This document shows positions 38,157 through 52,200 of a DNA stretch of 64,000 bases, in pieces. Source of the DNA: Thozetella sp. PMI_491 (Eukaryota > Ascomycota > Sordariomycetes > Chaetosphaeriales > Chaetosphaeriaceae); contig MU270095.1 in assembly GCA_021432635.1 (NCBI GenBank), forward strand, positions 186,001-250,000, in the 5' to 3' direction. The position numbers and the translations under genes were made by a program. How positions within the stretch are numbered: the stretch's first letter is position 1; each line of letters opens with the position of its first letter. The notes beneath the pieces were generated by a model. It saw only the letters and a list, made by a program, of their open reading frames with translations. It searched no databases and was not told where the DNA came from.

Positions 38157-41100
38157 CGCGGGCCATGGTCCCAGCACCAGCGCAACGGTAACACCAGAAA
38201 CACTTTGCGGTTTGGCGGTGTGGCCTTCGGAATGATGGCAGCCTGGATGATCTCTACACAAGTCCCATACGAATCGCCCGGATCGGGGGTCCTTTGGGCG
38301 TGGGAAAGGCCCAAGACCCATTTCCCGCACACCCACCCCTCCCGTTCCACGTTTCCAAAATGAGACGGAAAGGAAAATAGAGGGCAGAGAGAGACCTGGG
38401 GAAGGTCTGCGCGATACATCAGAGACGTGCTGCGGGACATGGGGTGACTTTGGGTGACCGAGGGCAACACATCCCCCAAAGTACTCTGCAGAGGAGCACC
38501 GTCCCGCCGTGGTGATTCGACGGAGCCAAGACCTGACAGGTGGGTACTTGCATGCCAAGGCGAGTCCCCCCCGTTCACCCGTTGCATGTCGGAGACTCCG
38601 TGGTCAGTGGGGACGCCATAGGGCTGAAGCTACAAGGTACATGGGCCGATGCATGGTACGTATGTACCGTGCCATGAGCGCTCCACCCAACGAGGGCAGT
38701 CCCCCCGTCCCCATAGTTTTTTTTGTTCACTGCACTGACTGCACCGCAGCGGCCTTGCTGCATCTCACTCACCCACCACCACCCTGCTGGCGCCATCCGC
38801 GCCCCCTCCCCATGATGCACGTACCCATCTAAGTACGGAATCCTGCACAGGCGTTCGGGGCCCTGTTCGGTTGGATATTTCCAAATTAGGCGCCAGAGGA
38901 CCCCAACCCGCCAGGCGCACACTGCTGGGTTGTACAGACGCCGTCGATTGGAGCAAGAAAAGGCGAGAAAAGTCCCAGAGAGGGAGGCAAGCAGCGAACG
39001 GAGAGAGAAAGAGAGAGGTGTAGACACGCACGGAAGCGAGGCGTCGGGCCTGCAGCACGGCCAAGGCCAAGAGCCAAGAGATAGGCGTCTCGTGGGTGGT
39101 GTATACCCTATACTTGGCAGCAAGCTTGGTAGAGAGCCAGCGGGGATGATGACCCATTTGGCAGGCCCCTTGTGCGACGATCTGTATCCGCCCCAAAGTC
39201 ACGACCTGGGGACAACCGAGTTTGCGTAACTCTCGAGTGGTAACTTGCCCTTCGCTTCCGTCCCCCGTTCGCTCCCCCTCCCCTACCCTCCCTTTCGACT
39301 CCCTGCATCCCCTAACATACTACCCTGACTTACATTGTCGAGAGGCGGTCAAGAATATCGATAATGCTGTCATCTGAAGGTGGATCACGCCCTTCGGCTG
39401 GGTGGGCGAGTGACAGCAAGGAATGCCTTCTCCCGACGTCAAGGGTGGAGACACCCATCGACCGCAAAGTCCGGACCGAGAGCAGAACAAAGTGCCCTAG
39501 TCGGACAGAGGGCCTATCCCCGGCTCGGTCACGATTCCCGCCGCCAGCCGGGGCGCGGATGTGCTTCGAGCCGCAACGCCCTCATTTAGGTCGTCGTAAC
39601 TCGAAAATGATGACAAACGATACCTGTTTCGAATGCCGAGGAGGGGGGCACACGTGGTAGAATGATTACCATGCATAGGAAGGTGGCCTCTATAGGCTAT
39701 CGCCGGGGAAAGGGGGGGAGGGGGGGAGCAGTAATGGTGGTGCGGAGAGGTTGGTACAGACGCTTCTGATTTGGTTTGAGCCCTGTCGGATGTTGAAAGC
39801 GAATAGCGAGGCCGCATCGGCGTCGAGAGAGTAGTGTCGGATGACAGCCGAGGCGGGAAGCGTCGAGACCGCCACTTTGCCAACAACACATAGGAAGTCG
39901 GGCGCAAACATGCTCATGACCGCCGACCGACTGATGCTCTCGGACCTCAGGGGGCAGGAAATACGGGCTTCCATAATTGTCAGTACTCGCTTGTACGACC
40001 CGTTCAACCACAAGCCACAGCCTCAGCAATAAGTTCCGGCAGTTACTTGGGGGGGGGACGGGGGTTGCTCGCACCACAGACTCGCATTCTCCAGCCGCCC
40101 CCCCTGGGCCTTTTGTGCATGGTGCCAAGCATCCGGCCGCTTAAGGTACCCATTTGGGAAGAGTCTCTGGCTCTGTAGTAGTTAAAACTAGACATTAGGC
40201 GCTTGAGGGATAGGCGCCCTGGCAGCCGTGTAACCACTAGGTGCGCGGGACCCGACTGCGTTTGGTTGCGGTTAATGATGGGGACCTGCGAGGAGTCGCT
40301 GTCGTCGTGAGCCTGGACTTTTGCGCGACCTTTTTTGGTCCTCCCGTAGAGTATGCGCCCGCGACGAAGGCGCCCTCCCGCTTTCTCTTCGCTCTAACCC
40401 GTCTGCCCCGATACTGCTTCCCGGGCTCGCGACTTTGGTGCTGCCCCGAGCCGGCATCGATCACGAGGTGTAACACAGGCAGCCTACCGAAGCAGCTCCG
40501 ATGGCGGGCCGGGGTGAGGACAGGGCAGGAGTTTGCGATCTGGAGCCTAGCGGTTCCCTGCCAAGCTTGGCTGGCTTGCAGCGAGGGATGATTAATCCAG
40601 CGCGCGTCATACTTGGTCCCGGTGCTGGGGAAGCGTGGGTGGGAAAAGGGCCTTTAGCCCGTCATCTCCGGGCAATTGGAGCGCCGGCGTACCTGAGCAG
40701 CTGACCCCACTGATCGGCAGACGGCCGACAGCCTTGCCGCCGACGAAGGCAGCTTGGGCCGGGCTCGGGTTTGCGCTGGGCCCTTGTGCGGTGCTGCATG
40801 GTCCTGCTGGGCGACCCATCCCCAAGCCATGCCGGCCGAGAAGTGTGGCGCGCCTCGCTGTCTCTCTCGCGGTTTTAGAGATGCGCAACCCGCACTGTGT
40901 CCGTGGTAGACCTCTCCCGCGCCGGGCACCCTGTTCGCATAACTTTCACACAGTCTGCGGGCTGCAGGAGGAGGGCGCACCTGGGGGCCGTGAGGCTGCC
41001 GGGCTCGTTCTCCGCTACTTCTGGGTGCATCTGCGTGGCTTGCCCGCAGGAAAAGGCGGCGTCGCCTCTGATTGGCCGAGCCCGAAAACGGGCCCTGTCG

Positions 41101-41768
41101 GAGTTTAGCTGAGCGGTGCCGTCTTGCGGATGAAGCGGCCGTTCACGGCGGCCGAGAGCCCTGGAAGCTAGGGGTACATGCTCGTCTAGCGCGGCCCGTC
41201 AGCAGCGAGCGCAGGCCATGCAGCGGCGGCAGCAAGGCCCAGAACTACGGTCGTAGCCCTGGAAACGCTGCTGCCTACCCCCTAACCGAAGAAACACGCC
41301 CCCCCTTTACGCTCCCGACGCGAGCTTTGATCAATCATCAGATTCATGATGATGGGCTTTCCCCCATTCTCGACGCCAACCTCGCGCCTCGTACCTGCCC
41401 GGGTGGCGTGACTATGATGCAACCGGGAGGGACTAGCTTCGCGACTCTGTTCACCGCGCAGCGACGATACCTACCTAGTTCGAAGCTCGAGTAAGAGGGG
41501 GGAGGGGAGAGAGGTGCAAGAGTGACCACCTGCATCGAGGTTGCTGCCATATCCGGCCATGCGGCCTTGCGATGACTTTTTTGGGAACAAGGCGGACAGG
41601 CAAGAGAACGCGAGGAACAGGCAGGATGCATCAAAACTTTTTTCCGGGCGGTGACTCTTCGATGTACAAACCACGTCGACAATCCATTGATCACCGAGTA
41701 GAGAAGAGCATCATGCAGCAGGGGTCTTCCCAAGAGAGCCAGAGAGAACGCAAGAGAGACACACTTTC

Positions 41769-41794
41769 ACACACATACACACACACACACACAT
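41769..41794. repeat. (CA)n microsatellite, imperfect
   Basis: An alternating CA run with one CATA interruption, within the gene desert. Confidence 0.85.
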
Positions 41795-43255
41795 CGCGCG
41801 CGGGCACGAACAGAGAGAATATTGGAAATACTAGGTGCCACAATACGAAGTACCAGGACTTTGCCCCCAGTCGCTCTCGCGAACGTCGCCTAACCCACCC
41901 CCTCCAGAGCGCATGAAGGGGCGATAGAATTACACCTCCCTCCGTGATCATGATGATCCCTTGGCCGTGGCATCTTTGAGCGGAGAGCGACAGCGGCGAC
42001 GGCGGCGGCGGCGGCACCTGAGCCTTATTTCCATGCGAAGCCTAATGTCACAGCCTGCAGGCACGCGAGCTATTGCCCGCGCCCGCCCTGCTCCGTTCTC
42101 AGGCATACCAAGCGAAAAGAAACGACGCCGTCCAGGGTGCGGTGCCGTATAGCCAATGTCCCTGCTAGGCGCGACTTCACAGCATGCCGCGGCGCCCTTG
42201 CCCAGGTCCTCACTCGTCTCCTCACTCGTCTCCTCCCCTGCTGCGGGCATCCACCATCTCGATCACTCATCGCCTCTCGACAGCGTCCAAAACCCCGGGC
42301 GGGCAGACTCGGGATTTGCACAAACGCCGGTCTGGAGAGCCAGCACACCCCTTAGCGGGCAAAATACTTTTCGTTCGGCGTGCTGGTGGAGAGCTCGCGG
42401 AACTCCTCGGGAGCTATATTGAGAGATTTCTCTTCGGCTTGTGAGGCGGGGAGAGGGGGAGAGGCTTGGCCAACTGTCGGACTGCACAAACCAAGAATCC
42501 TCCAGCTATCACAGACAACAGACGCTCTACTCATGCTCTGGCCCGCCTTCCCGCGCCGAACTATCGCTACGCCTTTATTCCAGCGACAGAACCAGCCTTA
42601 AGATCGATTTCCGTTGCTACCGAACGAGCTAAAGCCGGGCGAGCACTGTCTCGGTTTTTTTTTAATCGGATCGGCCCGTAAAACCCGGGGAAGGGGGCAA
42701 GTCCTGGTGTCTGCAAGATACAGCGTAGCCGGTGGCGAGGCGGGGAAGCCATTCACAACGCGTCGGGTCGATCTTGTACCAGCCGGGCGAACGTGCAAAC
42801 GCCGCCTCAGCTGCTCTCCCACCAGATGTCCCCAAAGCAGCTCCCATGACCAGCCCCAGAGAGGAGGAGCTCTTCTTCAGACTCTACAGTGGCTCGCGAT
42901 GCGAGACGTAATGGCGCGGTTGACCTGAGACCTCGCCCGGAGAACAGCGCTCTTGAGCCGCTTTTGAAACCTCCCCACTGCTGCAGCGCGTGGAGTATAT
43001 GGCCCGCCTATGAGGCCTTGCTCTGGCCTGCAAATTTGATGCCACCCCTTCTGCCCACAGTAATTGCCCGGGGCAGCATCTCTACGGTTATGCTATCCAA
43101 TGTTTTCCTAGAGAGCATAAAGACTTGCTAATAGCATGGCAAACAGCCCTCCAGGTAGCCTGCTACGGTGCGCGAGAGAGCCTCGAGATAGAACAACGAG
43201 GAGTGGACTTCGGGCTCTCGTTTCCCACGCCCGGGTCGCTCGCGGCTTCCGCTGC

Positions 43256-43260
<5 letters not shown>

Positions 43261-43307
<47 letters not shown>
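43261..43307. repeat. (TC)23 microsatellite
   Basis: A perfect TC dinucleotide run of 47 nt. It produces Ser/Leu-rich artefact frames on the plus strand. Confidence 0.95.
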
Positions 43308-43311
<4 letters not shown>

Positions 43312-46281
43312 ATCTGCTAGGCTCGGAGCTCGGGGGTATCACGTCGGAGCTGATAGGTACCGAACACCATTTTCCATGTTCCCAGTTTCTGGGCTCGTTC
43401 TGGGTCGTTCGGATCGCTCGGATAGCCCCAGATCACGAGCGGGACCAAATGCCGCAAAACCGCAAAAACACGCAACTGCTACAGTGCTAGGCCTCTGACC
43501 GAGAATGTCCACCTGGCGCAGGGCTATGGGGCATGATGCCGCGGTGGGCGGTCGGGCTTGCGCGGCCCTGCGAGAACACGAGTGTGTCTACGGAATACCC
43601 CTCGCTGCTTTTCCCGAGCCTCGCCCTCTGGGCAATATACAAGGCCGCTGGATACGGTACCTTGGCGAAGCCAGAGTGCTACGCCGGCGCCTCGCCGTCC
43701 CCCTTCCCATCGTCGCTGCTGCGACTCGGTGCAGGAGGGGCGTGTCGCAGAGAAACGGAGCGGTAGGGCGTGATTCGCGACCGTCGGACCACGCCGCATC
43801 TCCATCGGCGTGCGTACGGCTGTCGCACACAGCCAGTCAAAAGAGGTCATTTGAGCTCGCCACGATCGACCCGTGCAGATACCCCGCAACGCCGACCCAT
43901 CCCTCGTCCGGCTGCGAAAGCATCGGAGCGAGTGGTACGAGCACATTAATTTACAAGGGCTTTTGGGGAGGCTGTGGTTGGCGTCTTGTGGCCCGGCGGC
44001 CAAGAACCCAGAAGGTTGCGCGAAGAGACGGATGCCACGTAGTATAGCGCTGTGTCCGGACGCATTGGGCCAAGAATGCGTCCGGGGCGGGCGCCTATCG
44101 CCGACGCCGTTGCCGTAGCGTGTTGTAGCAGCAGAGAATGAATAGGTTTTGACCCTGGTAGCTGCGCCGTCGATCCCGCTCGCCGAACTCTATCTGGCCG
44201 CCCTGTGTCCGGAGGCTGGCTGAACGACGCCTCCTTTCCCCACGCTGAAGGACCTTGGAAGCGCCCGTTGCCCCTACTCCGATAGTATGTACGTAGTAGC
44301 CAACTGGCCTGGCCCCGTAGCACCGTAGCATGGCATTTGCATCCTTGGCCCCCCCCTTCCTCCCCTCCCCCCAGCGCCGCCGTGGTGGTCGCCGATGGCG
44401 TTCTCTGCGGGCTGCCACCCCGCCGCCCCCATTGGCCCCCCGGGCGGCGCTGGGCGACCCGGCGCGCCACGTCCAGCCCCGCCAGATCCGGAACCACGTC
44501 GCCGCGGCCAGCTGGAACCTCGGTCTATAGTAGATGCATATCGTAAATGTAGTGTAATTGTAGTGTAGCAACCTCACAGCCGCTCAGCTAGCTCCTCGCG
44601 CCGGTTCTCTGCGAACCCTATCTCTCTCTGGAGCGACCGGCGGTCAAGCCTTCCAAGATCGATCTGAGGAAAAAAAGTGCGAGGCGGGCCTCACTCCATG
44701 CCGGGTGTCGTGCCATCCGCCTTCACAGCCACACTGCCCAGCGCGCGCTCGTATGCAGCCCGGGGCCACCTTCCAACCTCGGACCAAAAGCGCAATTCTC
44801 TTTTGGCCCGCCCCTGGCCGAGCCTTCGCCCCCCCATGGGACCCGTCAATGCCGTCCTTCTCGTGGGGGAAGTTCTAGGACGATGGCCAGTTTACGAGGC
44901 CTAATCCTCTCGACCCCATGCCTGCCCCCCCCCCCCGGGCGGCCGCGCGGGCACCCACGATCGTGCCAACAGCGCGATGCCACGATGCGCTCCTGGGCGC
45001 TACTGCCGGCGGTGAGCGACCTCATTGGTCGCCTGGTGCACCAAGTCGGCACCGTCGAGTCCAGCGCGGTGGAACGCACGACCTTGGTCAGCACCCTATT
45101 TCTCGATGCGGTATGGACGGAGAGGAGGCGCTCCGTAGGGCTGAGAGGATGACCCGGCAGGACGACCTCATGGGATGGGTTCTGAGGCCTCTTGCGCGGG
45201 GTCGTCATAGCGTGTACGCATCCATGGGAGGGGGTTGGCCCGGCCTTTCTTTGTGATCTAGCTATCTCTCCGAGCAGCCAGTCATGCAGTCGGGAGGCAA
45301 ATGACATCCCGTCATGTGTGACAGCATTGGAAGGGGGGGCCTCGGTAGCTGTCCGCCGCCCGCCACAGAGATCTATGGAGTCCGGCATCCAGCCTTCGGG
45401 GGCGAGTGAGGGTGTGGCGGTCTATGCTGGCCGGTGTGTTGATACGCTCAGAAGGGCGAGGTACCGGGACGGCGGTGTGTCGTTGAGCCGCACAGTTTTC
45501 CTCGCCACGAGCAGTGCAGTCACAGCTTGCGGCAGGTTACACGGGATGTAGAAGGCAGCCAGGCAGCAGGCGGGATCGTGTAACGGGATTCAAGAAGATC
45601 CAAAGCACATGTTCGGATGGGCCGGTGGTCGCCCCCCGACTTGAGTCAACCAAGGCGCCTGAAATGGTGGAACGCCATGAAGGCGAACTGGGCCGCGGAC
45701 TTCGCACCCCAATGCCGCGACTCGAGAGGTAGATGCACCACCAAATAGCCACATCGCGAAGGGCGTAGCATGGGGCGAGGTTAGGTATCAACTAAGGAAT
45801 CACAGTGCATGACTACCCGAGGCGAAAGCGCTCGGAGCGACAGTAGCGAGGGAGAACGGTATCACCAAAGGACCCAAGTACTTTTCTCTGCTCAACCCTT
45901 TGGCCAGCCTGTCCCCGATGATAGATACGAGACGCCCAAAACGGTGTACATACAGTTGAACAAGAAGGAAATAGAAAATGCCGTTGGTAGCAAACAGGGC
46001 CATGGCCAGCTTGCTCTGCCCGCATGCCGCCTTAAATCCTTGACCCGAGGAAGTGCTCCTCCACCACGATCATTCTAGAGTACAGACGAAAAGGAGAGTC
46101 CGTAACGCGGCATCCCGCGCATCTTCTTCCATCCACATCCTGACCCCTTTTCCCATCCGTCGTGGACCTCGACATGCCCCCCTCCCACCCAAGGGCTGAC
46201 CTTCTGTTTCTACCACCTCGGATCTCAGAGAAGGACCCTACTACACACAGCTTCTATCGACCGTCAAGAGCACAGAACCGT

Positions 46282-49200
46282 CTAGGTTGCCGGCGCGCCC
46301 CCGCCGCCGCCTCCTCTTTGCCGCTTGTTTCCTGCGCCGGCTTCTGAGTCATTTCGCGGCCGCTTATTACCTGCCGCAGCGCCTTGGCTGGTGCCGGGGT
46401 TGAAGTCACCAGCTTGCGGGTTCAGACTCTGGGCACCGCCTCGGCCACCGGTGAACCCGCCTCGGCCGCGGGCCCCTTGTCCACCGCGGCCAGGTGCTTG
46501 GTATACACCGCCACCGCGTCCTCCGCGGCCTTGGGCGCCTCCTCGAGACGAGGGCACGGGAATCCCGGTTCGCGCGGGCTGGTTTGGTTGTTGGGCCTGC
46601 TGGCCTGACTGGGCGGCTGCGGGTTGTGCAACTGTGGCCTGGGTAGCTGCGGGTGGTGCACCTTGGCCCGGCGTCGCAAACGGGTTGTGAACGGGTGGCG
46701 CTGCCGGAAGGCCGCTGGCAAAAGGATTAGGAGCGACTGCAGCCGTAGCCGGAGGAGCCCCTGCCGCGGGCGCGCTGACGGCCTGGGCATTCACTACGGG
46801 CTTTGCGGGCTGGGGAATACCGGATACCGGCGCCTGGTTCACAGCATTGCCCTGAGTTGCCTTCGCTTCCTCTGCGACGGCGGCGGGACTGGCCACAGTA
46901 GCGGCGGCTGCTTTGACGTTAGCAACTGGGACTCGTGCCCTAGCTAAGGCAGAGAGGGACCTACCGGAAGCAGTAGAAGGAGCCGTTTGAGCCGGGGCAG
47001 GTGGTTTAGCGGTCTTCGCGATTTCCCAAACCTCAACCACCGGGCGCTGCGGCGTCTCTTTAGCTGCCGTCTCCACGACCTCGAGCTTAACTTCGGCAGT
47101 CTTGGCCTTGCGCTCTAGCATGTTGAGGCGCAAAGATGTCTTCTTTTCTGCCAAGTTCACGGCCTGGCTCACCCTAGTGTCCACTTCTCCCTTTGTCTTT
47201 GCTTCCACTTCCTCGCGGACCCTCTTCTTCTCAACCTCGATGCCCTTCTTGATGTTATTAGCCAAGATAGCCTTGATGGTCGGGTTGTTAGCCACAAGCT
47301 CCCGCGTCTGGGTATCATTCAGACTAGAGAGGTCCACCGAGCTGCTCAGGGTCCCGACGTTCGGAGTCGCTGGGGCATGGTGTTCTGCCGCCTTGGCCGG
47401 GGTCGAGGGCACGCCGTTCTGCGGAGCCGCCGAAGCCGGATTTTCCGCTTTCCAGATGGCGCGTTCCTGCTCCAGCTTGAGCTCAAACTCGGCCAGGAGC
47501 GCGGCCTTGTCCTCGGCGGCTTTCTTCTCAAGAGACTCCTTCGACTCTAGCAGCTTCTTGTTCAGGGCCGTCTTCATGCTATCTGAACGACGCTTGACAA
47601 TAGCATCCATATGCTCCTCCAGTTCCTTGGCCTTCTTATCGGCTTCCTCTGCCCTAGCCTCGGCTGCGGCAATCTTTTCTTCGAGGGACTGGCGCTCCTC
47701 ATCCGAGAGGCCGGCTGATGCGGTCTGGGGCGCCGCAATTGCGTCCTCCATCGTAGCGTCGATGCCATTAGTTGGTTGTTGAGCCGCCCGGGCAAGGGCC
47801 TCGTCACGCTGCGTCGTGATGGTGACCAGCTCCAGTCGTAGGCTCTCGAGCTCGGCCACAGCTTCTGCCCTTTGTGCCGTCATAGTCTCCAGCTCTTGCC
47901 TGGCGATCTCCAGCTGCTGTGCGAGTAGTGCATCGCCGCCAGCTTCGGCCGCCACTTGAGCGGGGGCAGCCTGTGCCGGAGCGGACTGTATCGATAAGGC
48001 AGCCGCCTGGGCTTGCTGCTCATGCTCTCGGACCTTCTCTTCTAGGGAAGCCTTCTCGCGTTGGATCGCTTCTAGGCTCTGCTGGATGCCAGATAAACGT
48101 TCGCTGGCCGCCCCGAGTTCTTCTTGGTTCTTCGCCTTGGCATCGGCATACTTCTGCTTGAATTGGGCGGCGAGCTTCTCACGAGTTGCCATCCAGCCAG
48201 CCTCCTTCGTCTGAAGCATGGCCTCAAGTTCCTTGATCTTATCCTGGAGGGCCGTCTCCGACTGCTTCAGAACGTCGCGCTCCGACTCTAGCGAAGCGAT
48301 TGCCTTCTTAAGTTGTTCCGTCTCCTCGGGGTCGGACTGCCCATATTTACTGAGGATGGACTCAATGCGCTTCTGAGACCTCTCGCGGTCTTCTTGCAGT
48401 TGCTTGATCTCGGCCTCCTTGAACGACTGCTCTAGCTCTAGCTCCGAGATGCGAGCCTCGAGCGGCTGGACCTTGGCTTCGAGTTCTTCGATCCTCTTGG
48501 TCTTCTGCTCGAGCTGAGCGTGGGTTCGTTGGTTCTCGTTGCGTAGAGTGACATTGCTCTCCCGAATGAGGTTGAGCTCGTTGAGTTTGTCCATCAGCTC
48601 CTTGTGGCTCATGGCGCTGCGAGAGCTATCGGCCTGGGATCTTCGCTCCTGGTCGAGCTTGAGGCGCGTTTCCTCTAGCTGCAATTGCGAGTACTCGAGC
48701 TGTTGCTGAAGTCTCCGGGCCTCCTGTGTCTTCATCTCGAACTGGACCTCGAGGATCTCCTTCTCACGACGTAGGTAAATGGTGAGTTCCCGTAGGCCTT
48801 CGGAAGACACGTCGGCGACCGCCGGCGGCGCGCCCTCGACCGACGTTGCCAGCGACGCCCGGTTCTGCTTGAGCGAGTTGATCTGAGAGGTGACGGTCTC
48901 TAGCTGCTGATGGAGGATCTTGTTCTGCGCGTTCATGTCGTCCCGGCGGACCTTGATTTCCCTGACCTCTCGCTCGTACTGCTGCCTGCGTTCTTCCCAC
49001 GATTGTTCGTTTTGGGTGAGCGTCAGACGCGCCGAGTCGGCTTCAGCCTTCCACGACGCGGACTGCGTCTTCAGCTCGTTGTGGGCTTTGCGGAGCTCCT
49101 GGAGGCTCTTCGCAGCCTCGGCGTGCTTGACGAGCTCTTGCTCGTAATCGCGCTGCGCCTTTGTCGCGATATCGGCCTGGGCACGCAGGTCCTGCTGATG

Positions 49201-52200
49201 GAAGCGGGCGGTCTCCTTGTAGCGCAGCTCCTCCTCCTTCAGGCGCTCGATTTCGGCGTTGAGCATCCGCTCCTTGTCCTCGTACTTGCGCGCAACGTCG
49301 GCTTGGGAATCGCGGAGCGCGTTCAGCTCATTTGTCGAGTTGCTGAGCTCGGATGTCAAGGCTTCGGTGCGCTGCTGCAACTCCTTGATGGTGCTCTCCT
49401 TGGCTGCGATAGAGGCATCGGCCTCCTCGCGGTACTGATCCTGGACGGCATTGAGGCTCTCCAGCTGCTCCTCGACCTCCTGGGTCAAAGCCTTGTACTG
49501 TTCGGCCTGCGCTTGGGCATTCTCCAGCTGCGCCTTGGCAAGCTCGAGGCTGTTCTTCAGCTCCGCAACCTCGTCCTCGAGCTCCTGGATCCGAGCCTGG
49601 TCTTCCTGATCGCCTGGGTTCTCCACGGCGGCCGCTGGCTGCGAGCGAGCTGTCAATTGTGGCCGTAGTCGCTCGTTTCGGGCCTGTGCGTTGCGGAGCT
49701 CAATCTCAAGCTCGCTGACACGTGCCTGGAAGTGATCACGGCTCGTCTTCGCAGCCGCAGCTTCCTCCTTGACTTGAGTAAGAGTCGAGGAGAGCTCGTC
49801 GATCCGTTTTTGCGACTGCTGAGCATCAAACTCCTTCCGTAGCTGCGCTTTCTTGCTCTCCTCCATCTCCTCCGAGAGCTTGCGCTTCGTGCTGCTGAGC
49901 TCGGTCTCTAGCGAGTCCACCTGATTTTCCAACCGCCTCCGGGTCTCAGACTCACTGAGCTCGCGTTCGTTGAGAAGGGACTGCTGGTTGGCGAGCAGCG
50001 TATTGAGGCGTGCCTTTTCTTGGGCCAGGTTTTCATTGTCGCGGCTCAGGCGTTCTTGGATCTCCTTCCACATATTTTTCTCGGCCTTCAGGTTCGCGTT
50101 CTCACTACGCATGCTCTCAAGCATGCCCTGGGCCTCGACAAGGTCTTCCGAGGCTTGCTGGGTACGGATGTCCAGCTTCGCCTCCGACTCGGACAGGACC
50201 TGGTTTCGCTTCTGGAGTTCCTGGATCTCGCTCTGCGCGGCCTGGAAGTTCTCCTGCAGCATCCTGTAACGCTCGTTTGCGAGCTCGAGCTGGCTGGTGA
50301 TGCGGGCGACGTCGCTCTGCAGACTCCTCTTCTCCGTGGAAAGCTTCTCCATCTGCTCGCGCATCGACTTGCGCTCGATAGCATAGTCGTTTCTCTCGGC
50401 ATCGTAGCGGGTTTGTAGATCCCGGAGGGCGGCGCCCAGCTCGGCGTCGTCGCTCGCGGTGTTCTCGATGCTGGCGAGAACCTCGCGTTGGCTTCCATCT
50501 GCTGGGGAACCTAAAACGGCGTTGATCTCGGCGGCGCTGGCGCGCTGTTGCAGCATGCGCCTGAACATGTCACGCTCCGTCACGTAGCCTTTCATGCGCT
50601 TGGTTACTGTCTTGACCTCGTCCTGCAGCATCACGATCTGGCTGCCCAGGGTCTGAACCTTCTGATGGTCATGGGCGGCCTGCTGCTTCGCTGCGATCGC
50701 CTCTTCGTTCTCCATCTTGTCGGCGAGTTCGCGCGTGATTCTCAGGAGCTCCTGGTTTTGGGCCTGCAGCTCATAGATGTCCTTGAATACGACGAACTTG
50801 CGGCTGATGAACTGGTTTGTGTCCGACTGGTCGTCGAGCGAGTCCTCGCTGACCTCGCCGCGCTTGATTCGTTCAAACTGCTCGAGCTCCTCAGACGTGA
50901 GTTGATCCAGACCCTTCTCGGCGGCGTGAATGTTGAAGATCAGTGCGTGCACCTGGGTGCTCAGGTCGCGCAGCTGCCCTTGTAAGATCTTGACCTCTGA
51001 CTGGGCAGATGTAGCGGCGGCCTCTGCTTTGCGCGCCGTCTTGAGGGCAGCATCCCGCTCACCGTATGCCTGCTCCGCGAGCTGCGACATCTCGATCGAG
51101 ACGTCATTTGAGCTCTTAACCTGAGCTTGGGCCTCCTGCCACTCGCCCACCTTCGCATCGATCAAGCCCATAGCGTCGTCGAGGGCTGCCGAGAGCTCTT
51201 TATTGGCTCGTTTCTCTTTTGCGAGTTCGGCCTTGACATCGTACAATTCCTGAATGGCGTCGCTGGCACGGAACGATGCCCGACCACGAAGGGTGCCGGG
51301 TGTGCCGAAAGGAGAAGAGGCGCGACCGAGAACCAAGCCGTTGGGCTGGGGTGTTTGGGGGACAGAACCCGGCGGAGGTAGCTGCATCTCTCGCCTGGCC
51401 TGGAGCTGGTCAATCTCCCCTTGTAGCTGGCGGGTCTGCTCTTCTGTCTGCGCGTGGCTCGCCCGCTCCTGTTCAAGCTCCTGCCGGACGCTGCGTATCT
51501 CCGCCGCACTGTCGTCCTTCACTTTTTCGAGGTAGGTCTCGACCTCCCTGAGCCGGTCACGGTGTGTCTGCGATTGCTGGTCCTTCAGCTCGACCAACCT
51601 CCGCGAGTTGTCAAGTTCCCTCCTAAAGTCATCTTCAGCACGGGCGGCGGCCTCCTGGAGCTGTTGTACCTTCGTTAGGCTGTCGTCCGCTCTCGCTTGA
51701 GCCTCCTCGAGACGCCTGCGAAGGGTCTGCTCGCTTCGGGTGAGGGATTCGATCGTCGTGTTTGCATCATCGTTTTGTCGTTGCAGCTCAGCGATGCGAG
51801 CCCCTTTCTCCTTGCGGTACTTGAGGGCTTCGGCGCTCTTCGTCTTGAGTTCGGTCTCCAACCACTCGGTGTTGCGCTTCGCGAGCTCGACTTCCTGCTT
51901 GGCAAGATCTTCGCGGTGCTTGGCGCTGTTGGCCGCTGTCTGAGCCGCCTGAACAGACTGGTTAAGCGCTGTGATCTCCTGGTTCAGCTTCAGGATTTTC
52001 TGATGCTGCTTCTGCAATTCTTCCGAGAGGCTAGCATTCGCCTGAGTCTTGGAATCAACGATGGCTAACGTCTCGCGGTTTGAGGTCTCCAGCGATGCGA
52101 TGCGCGCTCGAAGGGTTTCGATCTCGGAGAGGGACGTCGTGCTAGACGACTTGATGGATTGTAGTTCGTTCTCGAGTGTCTGACGAACGTTTTCTACGGT

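Larger units (their letters stand above)
23279..46281. other. 23-kb gene desert, GC-rich
   Basis: I can support no gene in this 23 kb. Open frames are short, overlap on several frames and lack domains, start context or splice partners. The region has frequent G/C homopolymers (about 25301, 26590, 27551, 34347, 34770-34796, 44926), polypurine tracts and dinucleotide repeats listed separately. Two stretches (minus 32575-33533; plus 44883-45152) have unusually protein-like composition but no recognisable family. No tRNA or rRNA was seen by eye. The left end includes the bZIP promoter and the right end the MLP1 3' region. Confidence 0.5.

Noticed and set aside
43125..43498. Ser/Leu-rich plus-strand frames around 43.2 kb
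   Set aside because: They are created by the (TC)23 microsatellite.
44846..45388. Overlapping long frames on both strands (180 codons minus; 89 and 112 codons plus)
   Set aside because: Mutually overlapping, no domain, no clear splice partners; the high GC content makes long chance frames likely.
45800..46003. Minus-strand 67-codon frame with a hydrophobic segment, downstream of MLP1
   Set aside because: No homology recognised; it is short and likely chance in the MLP1 3' flank.
47102..51581. Many plus-strand frames of 75-252 codons opposite MLP1
   Set aside because: They are antisense shadows of the coiled-coil gene, rich in Leu/Val because of its Glu/Gln/Lys codons.
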